Shown here piece after piece: positions 1 to 8,322 of a stretch of 64,000 bases of DNA. The stretch is from Nocardia amamiensis (GTDB lineage Bacteria > Actinomycetota > Actinomycetes > Mycobacteriales > Mycobacteriaceae). The notes below the pieces were generated by a model. The model saw only the letters and a program-made list of their open reading frames with translations. It searched no databases and was not told the origin of the DNA. The stretch spans positions 1-64,000 of the forward strand of contig NZ_JADLQX010000004.1 in the NCBI RefSeq assembly GCF_015477605.1. The letters are read 5' to 3'. The position numbers were made by a program, and so were the translations under genes. Every line of letters begins with the position of its first letter. Positions within the stretch are counted from its first letter, which is position 1.

Positions 1-955
1 CCCGCGGCTCCGACCGCGCGAACCGCCAACCCACCCGGCACATCAACGAATCCAACTCGGCCACAACACGATCCAACAACACGCAACAGATCTACCAGCA
101 CCAACCCGACCAAGTGTCGTTGCAGTACTAAGCCACCAGTCCGCAACCAACCGATGAGTTTCACAGTGCAGCCACTCTAGCGACAAGCTCGTACCGAGCG
201 CCGCCCGCACAGCCCATGAATCCGCACGCGGCAGATTCGCTGTCCGCGACAACGCCGCGCGGTAGGTGTTCGTGCGGCACAGCCCGATTGCTGGGTGACA
301 TACCGCGCTGCTCAGTATGCAGGCCGTTCTCCTGACTTCCCGGGATTTCCACCCCGCCGAACATAGAGGAGCTGAACGGCGCTTTCGACCGTGATACCCA
401 CGACACCACGTGCGTACGCGGGACATCTCTTGGCATCAATCTACTATCTGCGGGCGTACTCAGCTGAAGTCATGTGATCGAAACCATGGTCCCGGTGGAG
501 TTCAGGATCGCCGACGCAACACACCGTGCCTGAATCAGCACACCCAACGTGACCATGCTCGGCGTACGGGCCACCCCATGGCCCTGCTGACGTCGTTACG
601 CTTGACAGTTCACGTCTAGCAAACAACTGCCGACAGCGCCGAACGAACGCGCTGCGTGGCGGGAGAGCAGCCTCGGGCCCGACTGCGCGGCCGACATTCG
701 GTCAGCTCTGCTGCAGCATGCCCTGCATCTGGTCGATTTCGGCCTGCTGTGCCGCAACTGACCAGGGCAATCGTGGCAACGCGAGGATGGCACCGCCCCG
801 CCTGTACATTCTCGATCCCGAGTACATCACCAACTCCTTGAAGTCTCGAGGGATACGAACGTGAGCCGAACAGAGCACGGGCCGCGCACAGTGGGACCGC
901 GCTGACAGCTGGCGCTCATCGCAGCCACCGCTGAGGCGATCGGTGGGCGACATCA
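1..955. other. Left-edge stretch without a confident gene
   Basis: I could not assign any complete gene here. A plus-strand frame is open from the window edge to a TAA at 129-131 and could be the last 42 codons of a gene starting outside, but it resembles no family I recognise. Base composition is lower in GC and more even across codon positions than in the neighbouring genes, which suits decayed or intergenic DNA. The only recognisable fragment is a possible DUF305 tail at 702-755. Confidence 0.5.
702..755 (-). pseudogene. Possible C-terminal remnant of a DUF305 protein
   Basis: The minus strand encodes the short run AAQQAEIDQMQGML followed by two Gln, a Ser and a stop. DUF305 proteins, which are secreted helical proteins often linked to metal handling, usually end in a helix of the form (A)QQAEIxxMxxxL. 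Nothing upstream in the same frame continues the family, so if real this is only a leftover of about 17 residues. The match is short and could be chance. Nearby gene decay at 7.4-8.0 and 13.5-13.9 kb makes a remnant plausible. Confidence 0.22.
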
Positions 956-1600
956 TCACCTCCCCGGCCCTTTGCTGCGGTGGCTGGTTTGGGACCGGCC
1001 GAACACTGGGCCGGTCGGTGCCGGATAGACCACATCGACGAGTTCGCGAGCGAACGCATCGAGGTCGTCGAGGCCGATGCGGGCCAGGTCTTCGGCGGGT
1101 GTGGTGAGCAGGTTGAGGGTGGCGGCGTGGAGGCAACGGGTGAATACTCGCGCCGAGGCCAGGGTAACGGGCAGGCCGGCGGCGCGCTGGAGTTCTTCGT
1201 TTACGCCGAAATCGGTGTACATCATGTCGGCGAGCAGATTGCTCACAGCAGGGTTGCGCAGAGCCTCGGCGTGCATTTCGACGAAGACATCGGCCCCGGG
1301 GCGGGCGCCCTCCGGTATCCGCCGCATGATCTGCGCCAGCAGCGCGATGAACCCTTCGCGGTCGGCAGGTGCGGCCGCGGCCCGTAGGCGGGCGATGTCG
1401 GCGAGGTAGAGCTGGAAGTGCCGTTCGGCGGCCGCGACCAGTAAGGCGTCACGGGTCGGGAAGTAGTTCTTGGTCGTGCCCTCGGGGACACCGGCGTCGG
1501 TGTCGACCTGCCGATGGGTCAGCCCACGCGATCCTTTCGCCGCGAGAACGGCGATAGCCGTGTCCTGCAGGAGTTCGCGTCGCGCTCGATTTCCGGCCAC
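956..1600 (-). CDS. TetR-family transcriptional regulator
   Basis: A 214-residue TetR-type repressor. The N-terminal helix-turn-helix is clear: RRELLQDTAIAVLA, then GLTHRQVDTDAGV and the recognition-helix region EGTTKNYFPTRDALL. The C-terminal ligand domain is divergent, as usual. I chose the GTG at 1600 because AGGGAGG lies about 7 bases upstream; a longer frame runs to 1696 but crosses the operator region. It diverges from the DHA2 exporter at 1711 with a palindrome-rich gap of 110 bases between them. The likely role is repression of that exporter and of itself, relieved by a drug-like ligand. Confidence 0.88.
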   Translation of the reverse strand: MAGNRARRELLQDTAIAVLAAKGSRGLTHRQVDTDAGVPEGTTKNYFPTRDALLVAAAERHFQLYLADIARLRAAAAPADREGFIALLAQIMRRIPEGARPGADVFVEMHAEALRNPAVSNLLADMMYTDFGVNEELQRAAGLPVTLASARVFTRCLHAATLNLLTTPAEDLARIGLDDLDAFARELVDVVYPAPTGPVFGRSQTSHRSKGPGR

Positions 1601-1635
1601 TCGTCCAACCTCCCTGTTGCGATGGCACCACTCTA

Positions 1636-1669
1636 GTGGTACCACAAATGGGGTACCACATCTGTGGTA
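1636..1669. promoter_or_regulatory. Paired palindromic operator between TetR gene and exporter
   Basis: Two overlapping palindromes sit between the divergent genes. GTGGTACCAC (1636-1645) is a perfect 10-base palindrome, and TACCACA-TC-TGTGGTA (1654-1669) is a perfect 7-2-7 inverted repeat. The same TACCAC half-site occurs repeatedly. This is the layout expected for a TetR dimer pair controlling both promoters. Confidence 0.7.
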
Positions 1670-1710
1670 GTGCACGGCTCGGTTCGCGAACCACAAGCAG
1701 GAGGTAGGAC

Positions 1711-3135
1711 ATGCATGCCCACCCAGATGCCCAGCACGCGCCCTATTCGACCGCTCCGCCCGACCCGCGTCGCTGGCGTGCGTTGGCGGTGCTCGCGGTC
1801 GCGCAGTTCATGCTGATTCTCGACATCACCGTGGTGACGGTGGCGCTGCCGGATATCGGTCGCGATCTGGATCTGAGCCGCTCCGCGACGACGTGGGTGG
1901 TCACCGCCTACACGCTGCTGTTCGGCGGGCTGATGATCTTCGGTGGTCGCGCGGCGGATCTGTGCGGTGCGCGCGGGATGGTGATGACCGGGTTGGCCGT
2001 ATTCACCGGGTCCTCGCTGCTGGCTGGTCTGGCGGTGAACGCGCCGATGCTGGTGACAGGCCGGGTTGGGCAGGGAATCGGCGCCGCGCTGTTGTCGCCC
2101 GCGGCGATGTCGATCGTGACGACGACCTTCCATGGCGCCGAACGCAACAAGGCGCTCGGCGTATGGGGAGCGCTCGGCGGTACCGGTGCCGCAATAGGTG
2201 TGCTCGTCGGCGGCCTGCTGACGGCCGGGCCGGGGTGGTCGTGGATCTTCTTCGTCAACGTGCCAGTCGGAGTCCTACTACTGGCCGCGATAGTCAAGTT
2301 GGTCCCGGCCGGGACGGCCGAACCCGAACGCGGAATCGACGTGCTCGGAGCCATTCTGGCCACAGCCGCGACCGGGTCGGGGATCTATGGACTGATCAAT
2401 GCTGGTGACGATGGCTGGGGAGATCCACTCACGCTGCTGCCGCTGGCAGCCGCCGCGGTTTTGTATGTGGCATTCGTCGTCTACGAGCGTAAGGTCAGCG
2501 CGCCGCTGCTGGATCCGCGACTGCTGACCCGTCGTCCGGTAGCTGCGGGTGCGGTGCTGATGCTGGTCGCTACCGGCCTGCTGATCACCGGCTTCTTCCT
2601 GGGGTCGTTCTATTTGCAGCAGGCTCAGGGGAATTCGGCGCTGGTGACAGGGTTGCTGTTCGTCCCGGTCGCGCTCGGCACTATTCTCGGCGCGCACAAC
2701 GCCGGGCATTTCATCGGCCGGTTCGGCTATCGCCCGGTCGGTGTGGTCGGGCTGACCATCGCCGGGGCCGGAGCTGTCGTGCCTGCGCTGTGGAGCGGAA
2801 CGACCGCTCTGATCATCGGACTCACGGTCGCCGCCGCGGGGCAGGGTGCGGTGATCGTCACCGCCACCACGACCGCGCTGGCGAATGTCGATCCCGCCCA
2901 CGCCGGAGTCGCTTCCGGATTGGTGAACACCTTCCATGAGATCGGTTCGGCGCTCGGTGTCGCGCTGATCTCCACCATCGCGGCCACCAGCCTGCGCAGC
3001 CTTGGGGTCGAAACCAGCGGATTCACCAATGCGTTCACATTCAGTGCCGTGACCGCGCTCGTCGTCGCGCTCGCGGCCGCGGTATTCGTCCCGGCCGGTA
3101 AGCCACCCGCCGGGCTGCGAGTCAGCGCTCACTGA
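1711..3135 (+). CDS. MFS drug exporter, DHA2 family
   Basis: A 474-residue integral membrane protein of the 14-helix DHA2 (EmrB/QacA) drug:H+ antiporter family. Diagnostic features are the first helix ending LDITVVTVALPDI, the motif A-like loop GGRAADLCGARGM between helices 2 and 3, and the GQGIGAALLSPAAMSI stretch (motif C region). The ATG has an AGGAGG-type ribosome site 7-12 bases upstream. It diverges from the TetR gene at 956-1600, so ligand-inducible efflux is likely. The substrate cannot be read from the sequence. Confidence 0.9.
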   Translation: MHAHPDAQHAPYSTAPPDPRRWRALAVLAVAQFMLILDITVVTVALPDIGRDLDLSRSATTWVVTAYTLLFGGLMIFGGRAADLCGARGMVMTGLAVFTGSSLLAGLAVNAPMLVTGRVGQGIGAALLSPAAMSIVTTTFHGAERNKALGVWGALGGTGAAIGVLVGGLLTAGPGWSWIFFVNVPVGVLLLAAIVKLVPAGTAEPERGIDVLGAILATAATGSGIYGLINAGDDGWGDPLTLLPLAAAAVLYVAFVVYERKVSAPLLDPRLLTRRPVAAGAVLMLVATGLLITGFFLGSFYLQQAQGNSALVTGLLFVPVALGTILGAHNAGHFIGRFGYRPVGVVGLTIAGAGAVVPALWSGTTALIIGLTVAAAGQGAVIVTATTTALANVDPAHAGVASGLVNTFHEIGSALGVALISTIAATSLRSLGVETSGFTNAFTFSAVTALVVALAAAVFVPAGKPPAGLRVSAH

Positions 3136-3185
3136 CCGCGCGGCAATGGCTGTCGGCGAAGGGTTTTCGAGAGAACGTCATAACG

Positions 3186-3205
3186 AAAAACCCGCCGTAC
3201 GCGGG
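3186..3205 (-). terminator. Rho-independent terminator, minus strand
   Basis: CCCGC (3191-3195) and GCGGG (3201-3205) form a stem with a 5-base loop. Read on the minus strand it is followed by five U (the A-run at 3186-3190). It lies just past the end of the minus-strand exporter gene that stops at 3272. Confidence 0.6.
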
Positions 3206-3245
3206 CGCGGCGACGGTAGGTTGGCACGTCGAAGACGTCGACGTG

Positions 3246-3278
3246 AGGCTGAGCCCGCCTTGATGACGGGCTCAGCCT
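3246..3278. terminator. Perfect 12-base hairpin between convergent exporters
   Basis: AGGCTGAGCCCG (3246-3257) pairs perfectly with CGGGCTCAGCCT (3267-3278) over a 9-base loop. The stem overlaps the stop codon of the minus-strand exporter (3272-3274). It probably acts as a bidirectional terminator together with the U-tailed hairpin at 3186-3205. Confidence 0.6.
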
Positions 3279-4729
3279 GGTGCTTGCCGCAATCCCGCGG
3301 CCGCGGCGTCTCGAGCGGCCTCGAGCACGGGCTCCGGGGCGGGGGTGCGCATGGTCACCGCGGTGATGCCGGCGCCTGCCAGGGCGATGGCTGCCGCTCC
3401 GAGGAATGCCGCCGAAAACCCGTTGGTGAGTTCGGGCAGATCACCGATCCGGTCGGCGCCGAATGCGGTGGCCACGGCGGTCATCGCGGCCAGTCCGATG
3501 GCGGAACCGACCTGATAGCTGACGTTGACGATGCCGGAGGCCAACCCGCCCGCTTCGGGACGCGCCGCGGAGATGGCTGTGCCGAGCGAAGGGATGAAGG
3601 CCAGCGACATACCGCCGGCGGCGACCAGTGAAGCGGGCAGCACGTCGATCCAGAAGTTGCCGGTCGGACGGACAAGCGACATGATGCCCAGGCCGAGGCC
3701 CAGTACCGTCAGACCGGTCACGATCATCGGCTTGGCGCCGAAGCGCTGCATCGCGCGCGGTGCGAGCACCACCATGCCGAGCATGATCAGCGTGGTCATC
3801 GGTAGCAGGGCCGCGCCGGACGGGAAGGCGCTGTAGCCGAGGACCTGCTGGAGATACAGGTTCAGGAAGAACCACATCGGCACCCACGCCGCGCCCAGTA
3901 GCAGCTGAGCGACGTTGGCAGCGGCCAGATTCGGCGCGCGGAAGATGCCGAGTCGCATCAACGGTCGGCTGCGGCGGGACTGGATGACGATGAATCCGGC
4001 CAGCAGTGCGGCCGCGACGGCGAGCACTCCCCACGTTTGCCCCGAAACCCAGCCGACTTCCGGGGCACGGACGATTCCGTAAACCGCTGCGGCTAGACCG
4101 GCGGTAACGGTGGTCGCGCCGAGGAGATCCACGGATCCGGACCGTGCCGCGGCGTTGGGCATCAGGGCCGGCACAGCGATCAGCGCCAGGATCGCGATCG
4201 GGACATTGATGTAGAAGACCCAGGGCCAGCTGATGTATTCGGTGATGACGCCGCCGAGGAACACGCCCGCCGTGCCACCCGCTGGTGCCGCCGCACCGTA
4301 GATCGCCAGCGCCTTCGTCAATTCCTGCGGCGAGGAGCCGAACAGCATCATCAGCAATGTCAGCGCCGACGGTGCGATCAGCGCCGCTCCGCCACCCTGA
4401 ATCGCTCGGCCTGCCAGCTCGATGCCGATATTGCCTGCGGCACCGGCGATCACCGAACCTGCCAACAGCACCAGCCATCCCGCGCCGAATACACGACGGG
4501 CTCCGAACAGATCGGACAACCGGCCGCCGAGCAGCAGCAGGCCACCGAAGGCGACGACGTAGGCATTGAACACCCAGCTCAGGTTCTCCTGCGAGAAGCC
4601 CAGTTCGGCCTGCATCTTCGGCAGTGCGATGCCGATGATCGAGGTGTCCATGATGACCATGAATTGCGCGGCGGCAATCACCGCAAGTGCCGACCACTTT
4701 CGCGTGGTTGGCCAAGTCTGCGTAGACAT
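3272..4729 (-). CDS. MFS drug exporter, DHA2 family
   Basis: A 14-helix MFS exporter of 485 residues from the ATG at 4729; a GTG at 4747 would add six residues, and neither start has a strong ribosome site. Family marks are MDTSIIGIALPKMQ in helix 1, GGRLSDLFGARRVF in the helix 2-3 loop, and IQGGGAALIAPSALTL. It resembles actinomycete DHA2 exporters of antibiotics and toxic compounds. It converges on the first exporter at a double hairpin and lies downstream of the DHA3 exporter at 4802-6181, separated from it by a terminator-like hairpin, so it is probably transcribed separately. No adjacent regulator was found. Confidence 0.88.
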   Translation of the reverse strand: MSTQTWPTTRKWSALAVIAAAQFMVIMDTSIIGIALPKMQAELGFSQENLSWVFNAYVVAFGGLLLLGGRLSDLFGARRVFGAGWLVLLAGSVIAGAAGNIGIELAGRAIQGGGAALIAPSALTLLMMLFGSSPQELTKALAIYGAAAPAGGTAGVFLGGVITEYISWPWVFYINVPIAILALIAVPALMPNAAARSGSVDLLGATTVTAGLAAAVYGIVRAPEVGWVSGQTWGVLAVAAALLAGFIVIQSRRSRPLMRLGIFRAPNLAAANVAQLLLGAAWVPMWFFLNLYLQQVLGYSAFPSGAALLPMTTLIMLGMVVLAPRAMQRFGAKPMIVTGLTVLGLGLGIMSLVRPTGNFWIDVLPASLVAAGGMSLAFIPSLGTAISAARPEAGGLASGIVNVSYQVGSAIGLAAMTAVATAFGADRIGDLPELTNGFSAAFLGAAAIALAGAGITAVTMRTPAPEPVLEAARDAAAAGLRQAPG

Positions 4730-4760
4730 TTCTTTACGAGAAGACACCTTTGCATGACGA

Positions 4761-4787
4761 CGAGGGCGCCCTTGTGAGGCGCCCTCG
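4761..4787 (-). terminator. 10-base hairpin after the DHA3 exporter
   Basis: CGAGGGCGCC (4761-4770) and GGCGCCCTCG (4778-4787) form a perfect stem with a 7-base loop. It lies between the stop of the minus-strand gene at 4802 and the start of the next minus-strand gene, as a terminator would. There is no long U tract. Confidence 0.55.
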
Positions 4788-4801
4788 AGCAGTTTCGACC
4801 C

Positions 4802-6181
4802 CTATGCCGCCGCTACCGTTTGCCGTTGCCGCTCCACTCGTGTCGGCCAGCGCTGGTGGTCGGCGTCGATAACGAATGGGTGTGTGTGCTGGTAGAAGCG
4901 TTCGTTCACACGCACGGCGTCGGCCAGGCGGATCGGGTCGATGGTGCCGACCTCGTGCAGGTGGGTCAACGTTTCGGGATCGTGGCGGGGCCACGTACGC
5001 AGCGCGATCGTGATGCCGACGCTTGCGATGACGGCCAGCGTGGCCCAAGTGATGGTGAAACCCGCGGTGGTGGTGAGCCAACCGGCAATGGGGTAGGCGA
5101 TCAGCCAGGCCAGGTGTGACAGCGAGAACTGGGCGGCGAACAGAGCGGGGCGGTCGGCGGGCCGCGACGAGCGCCGCAGCACCTGCCCGGTCGGGGTGAG
5201 CACTGCCGCGGTTCCCGCGCCCACCAGCGCCCATACCGTGATAGCCGCACCCCAGCGCCAATCGCCCACTGCAGCGGTCGACAGGGCGACGGCCGCGCCG
5301 AGTCCGACGAGCAGGGTGGCCGCGCCGGTCAGCATCACCGGCCGCGCATCGAGCCGTTCGAGTACCCGGGGCAGCGACAGCGCGACCAGCATGGTGCCGA
5401 AACCATTGGCCGACAGCAGCATCGCCACTCCGGACTGGGTTCCGCCGAGCGTGTCGCGCACGTAGTTCACGGTATTGACCATGATCACCGAGCCCGCGGC
5501 GGCGACCACCAGGTTCAGGCCGAGCAGTCCGCGCAGTCGCGGTGTGGCGGCGAAGATTCGCATGCCCACCGTGACCCGGTCGCGGAAGCTGCCCGACGTC
5601 GTCGCGCCGGCTTCCGGAATGCGGGTCGCAACAACCAGGGCCGCTGAGACGGCGAATCCGATCGCGGTGCCGACGAACAGCCAGTGGAAGCTGATCACAG
5701 CCAGTGCCGCCGCGGCCAGCATCGGACTGAGCAATGTCTCCATGGTCGCGGCCAGTTGCGCGGCCGACAGCGCCCGGGTGTATTCGCGCTCGTCGGGCAG
5801 GATGTCGGGGATGATCGCCTGATAGGTGGGGGTGAACGCGGCTGAGGCCGTCTGCAGCACAGCGATCAGCACATAGATCTGCCACACCTGGTCGATGAAC
5901 GGTAATCCCAGCACTACGGCTGCCCGCACACCATTGAGCCCTACCAGCAACGAACGCCGAGGGAAGCGGTCGGCGTACGCGGCCACGACCGGCGCGACAG
6001 TGACGTAGACCAGCATCTTGATGGTCAGCGCGGTGCCGAGCACGGCGGCCGCGTCGGCGCCGGCGAGTTCGTAGGCGAGCAATCCCAGGGCGACGGTTGT
6101 CAATCCGGTCCCGAAGAGCGCCGATACCTGGGCGATGAAAAGTCTCAGATAGTCCCGGTGGGCGAACAGTGAGGTGATCAT
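4802..6181 (-). CDS. MFS transporter, DHA3/enterobactin-exporter-like
   Basis: A 459-residue MFS protein with the DHA3-type pattern: FRDYLRLF-like start (FAHRDYLRLFIAQ), the loop YADRFPRRSLLVG, and PTYQAIIPDILPDERE, typical of macrolide- or siderophore-type exporters with about 12 helices. I chose the ATG at 6181 because a longer frame upstream adds 21 residues with no membrane character. It lies 113 bases downstream of the His-rich protein gene on the same strand and may share its copper-type operator, although the gap could hold its own promoter. The substrate is unknown. Confidence 0.85.
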   Translation of the reverse strand: MITSLFAHRDYLRLFIAQVSALFGTGLTTVALGLLAYELAGADAAAVLGTALTIKMLVYVTVAPVVAAYADRFPRRSLLVGLNGVRAAVVLGLPFIDQVWQIYVLIAVLQTASAAFTPTYQAIIPDILPDEREYTRALSAAQLAATMETLLSPMLAAAALAVISFHWLFVGTAIGFAVSAALVVATRIPEAGATTSGSFRDRVTVGMRIFAATPRLRGLLGLNLVVAAAGSVIMVNTVNYVRDTLGGTQSGVAMLLSANGFGTMLVALSLPRVLERLDARPVMLTGAATLLVGLGAAVALSTAAVGDWRWGAAITVWALVGAGTAAVLTPTGQVLRRSSRPADRPALFAAQFSLSHLAWLIAYPIAGWLTTTAGFTITWATLAVIASVGITIALRTWPRHDPETLTHLHEVGTIDPIRLADAVRVNERFYQHTHPFVIDADHQRWPTRVERQRQTVAAA

Positions 6182-6294
6182 GAGAAACACTTTCTGGATC
6201 TGGTTCGGTGGATCGCGGGTACTGGGACAGTGGCACGCGCACATGGTGGCTCCCCTTCGGCAAGTGGTCGGAGTGTGCTCTGGCTCGGTGGATT

Positions 6295-7155
6295 TCAGTG
6301 TCCGGCGGTAGCCGTCGGCAGGGTGAAGGCGGCGGTACGTACGACATCACCGTGCTGGAAATCAAGGAACAGGCGGTACGTCCCCGGTCCCGGTACGGCG
6401 GTGTGGAACGTGATGTCCGGGCCGGGCGCGGTCGTTCCGTCACCAGGTTCGCCGTTCGGGTGGACGTGGACGTAGGCCAAGTCGCCCGCACGCAGAATCA
6501 CCAAGTGGCCGTAGGCGGCCAGGTACGGCTGCAGATCGGTAACCGGTCGGCCGTCTTTGCGCACGGTCAGGGTCAGCAGCCGGCCTGCGCCGGGAACCAG
6601 GTCACCGTCCAGGGTCACCTCGTAGCCGTCCACGGTCGCGGTGCGCGGCGCCTCCGGCGTGGGGCGCGGTTCGTACGCTCCCGCGACAGCGAGATCCGCT
6701 CCGAGGGTGATCGTCTTGCCAAGTGCGCGTGGGGCGACGTCGGTGAAGACACGGTAGGCGCCCGCCGCGGGGATGTTCAGTCGTACGGTCCAGGTTCCGT
6801 CCGCGGCGAGTTCGGGATGCACGTGCCAGAAACCGGTCAACTCGCGCTGCACGACAATCAGATGCAGTTCGCGGTCATGGATGGGGGCGTACTCGGTGAC
6901 CGGCGCGCCGTCCGGCCCGAGGATGTGGAACCGGAAGTCGACCTGACCCGGGCGCACGACCGGCTCCGCGAGCGCCAGGGTGTAACCATCCTGCGTGATC
7001 TGCAGTCCTCCCGGCAGCCCTCCGTCGCGCGCTTCGTGGCCTCCGTGCTGAGCATGACCCGCATGAGCGGCGTGAGCCGCATGCTGAGCGTGCGCGCCAT
7101 GCCCTGCATGATCGCCATGCACGCCGTGGTCATTGGTGTGAGTCTGCGTGGTCAT
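6295..7155 (-). CDS. His-rich heavy-metal-binding-type protein
   Basis: A 286-residue protein. The first 50 residues are packed with His (HGVHGDHAGHGAHAQHAAHA and more), a likely metal-binding or metal-buffering segment. The rest has two beta-rich modules, the second with WHVHPEL-like and YVHVHPNG motifs, as in actinobacterial heavy-metal-binding proteins found beside copper genes. There is no clear cleavable signal peptide. I chose the ATG at 7155 (AGAAAGG upstream); the longer frame runs through the operator. A perfect CsoR-like palindrome lies 42-62 bases upstream, so copper-induced expression is likely. The DHA3 exporter follows on the same strand. Confidence 0.8.
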   Translation of the reverse strand: MTTQTHTNDHGVHGDHAGHGAHAQHAAHAAHAGHAQHGGHEARDGGLPGGLQITQDGYTLALAEPVVRPGQVDFRFHILGPDGAPVTEYAPIHDRELHLIVVQRELTGFWHVHPELAADGTWTVRLNIPAAGAYRVFTDVAPRALGKTITLGADLAVAGAYEPRPTPEAPRTATVDGYEVTLDGDLVPGAGRLLTLTVRKDGRPVTDLQPYLAAYGHLVILRAGDLAYVHVHPNGEPGDGTTAPGPDITFHTAVPGPGTYRLFLDFQHGDVVRTAAFTLPTATAGH

Positions 7156-7196
7156 CGCCCCAGCCTTTCTGATCTTGTTCTTCCGACACGGAGAAC

Positions 7197-7217
7197 ATAT
7201 ACCCCTGGGGGGTATAT
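7197..7217. promoter_or_regulatory. Copper-type (CsoR-like) operator
   Basis: ATATACCCC-TGG-GGGGTATAT is a perfect 9-3-9 inverted repeat. CsoR-family repressors bind GC-centred palindromes of the form TACCCC-n-GGGGTA, and this matches closely. It sits directly upstream of the His-rich protein. A weaker related element (ACCCCGAGGGGTAT, about 7263-7276) may be a second half-conserved site. No csoR gene lies in the window. Confidence 0.75.
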
Positions 7218-7451
7218 GGGCCACTGGAGCAAGCGTGACGCGCCTCACCCGCAAGCCGACCCCACCCCGAGGGGTATCCCCGTCGGCGGGCATTGCATGT
7301 GGCATAGACCGCAATGAGGTCGCCGTACGCCTCGGAGAGTCTGCGACGACTCGATCCCCGCCGGCGCCCACCACCTCCTCGCCGCACGGTCTTCAGCGGC
7401 CGTATCGACCGCCCACCGTCGCGGCGCATTCACCGCGGGGATCGAATGGAA

Positions 7452-7811
7452 CTAACCCGCCTCCCGCTCGGGACGTGCGGTTTCCGGCGTCGGCTGTGTG
7501 AGCGCCATGGTTTTGCGGGCGCGCTGCGCTTCTTCCTCCGTGACGGTGGCGCCGGCCATCGCCCGTCGCAGAATGGGTGGCGCCATCAGGGAGGTCACGA
7601 TCGCGACCAAGATCAGCACGGTGTAGGCCTCGACGCCGAGCACGCCCAAGCGCAGCCCGACCATGGCGATGATCACTTCTATGACCCCCCGAGCGTTCAT
7701 CCCCGCGCCGAGGGCCACGCATTCGGCGCGGGTCAGCCCGCTTGCCAATCCACCCAGCCCGGCGCCGAGGAACTTGCCGACGATCGCGATCCCGAGAGAA
7801 TTCATTTGCAC
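7452..7811 (-). pseudogene. C-terminal fragment of a CPA2 cation/proton antiporter
   Basis: About 119 residues match the last part of Na+/H+ (KefB/CPA2-type) antiporters. The stretch GAGMNARGVIEVIIAMVGL is the conserved helix containing the MNARG motif, followed by VLILVAIVTSLMAPPILRR and a charged tail. A complete antiporter is usually about 400 residues, so the first two thirds are missing. The break is at about 7806-7816, where a truncated TetR gene begins on the same strand. It looks like the product of a deletion and should not be a working transporter. Confidence 0.75.
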
Positions 7812-7816
7812 TGGCG

Positions 7817-7948
7817 ATGTTCCGCGATCTCCGACATGGTCACCGACGTCGACCCGCGCTCGTTCACCAAGCCCCAGGTGGTGTCGAGAATCGCCTCACG
7901 GACCTCCCGGCGATGAGCCTCGATGGTGTCGTTCCATAGCTTGGGCGT
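7817..7948 (-). pseudogene. Truncated TetR regulator, N-terminal part, start codon lost
   Basis: About 43 residues match the start of a TetR protein: PKLWNDTIEAHRREVREAIL then SVTMSEIAEH, after which similarity stops at the antiporter junction. The intact TetR at 11537-12112 begins almost identically (PKLWNDTITAHRQAVRDALL, SVTMTQIAEA). In that gene a TATACT box is followed 6 bases later by the GTG start. Here a perfect TATAAT is followed 7 bases later by ACG in the start position, so the start codon appears mutated as well. The recognition helix and ligand domain are gone. Confidence 0.75.
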
Positions 7949-7955
7949 AATCTTG

Positions 7956-8010
7956 ATTATACGAAGCGACACGCTTTTGACGAAATGTATTGATATAGAC
8001 ACTCTGTCTA
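7956..8010. promoter_or_regulatory. TATAAT box and TetR-type inverted repeat
   Basis: On the minus strand a consensus TATAAT (7961 to 7956) serves the broken TetR gene. TAGACA-CTC-TGTCTA (7996-8010) is a perfect 6-3-6 inverted repeat of the kind TetR dimers bind. The plus-strand small exported protein and ABC operon begin just to the right, so this was probably a shared divergent control region. It may now be read only by the related intact regulator at 11.5-12.1 kb. Confidence 0.5.
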
Positions 8011-8030
8011 GAAAAGATTATTCGCGAGTC

Positions 8031-8285
8031 GTGGCGATCCTGGCGGTGGTGATGATGCTCGCGACCGGCGGAAGCGGTGGCCATGGGCCCGGTAGGCACG
8101 GCGGTGGCGGGCACCCGCCCGCGGGTGTGCACCACACCTCGCCACCGCTTGGAGTACCCCCATCCCGATCTGTCGTACCAGGTGCGTCCCAGCAATACAT
8201 CGCTCCGCCGACGAATGGCTCTGGGCAGACCGGCGCCGCTACCCCACCGCCCGGTCATGTCCCGCCGCCTGGTGCGCACGGCTGA
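8031..8285 (+). CDS. Small Gly/Pro-rich putative exported protein
   Basis: An 84-residue frame starting at a GTG. It begins with a hydrophobic stretch (VAILAVVMMLATG) that could be a signal peptide or anchor, followed by a Gly/His-rich then Pro-rich tail ending GHVPPPGAHG. It ends 37 bases before the ABC ATPase start and sits just right of the TetR-type inverted repeat, so it would be the first gene of that operon. No ribosome site is obvious. I do not recognise a family; low-complexity content means the frame could also be fortuitous. Confidence 0.4.
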   Translation: MAILAVVMMLATGGSGGHGPGRHGGGGHPPAGVHHTSPPLGVPPSRSVVPGASQQYIAPPTNGSGQTGAATPPPGHVPPPGAHG

Positions 8286-8322
8286 CCTCCACCCGGCATC
8301 GCCGAAAGTCTGGGAGAACACA

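Noticed and set aside
4734..6491. A 585-residue minus-strand frame overlapping the DHA3 exporter in another frame
   Set aside because: Out-of-frame reading of a real MFS gene; rich in Arg and without membrane helices.
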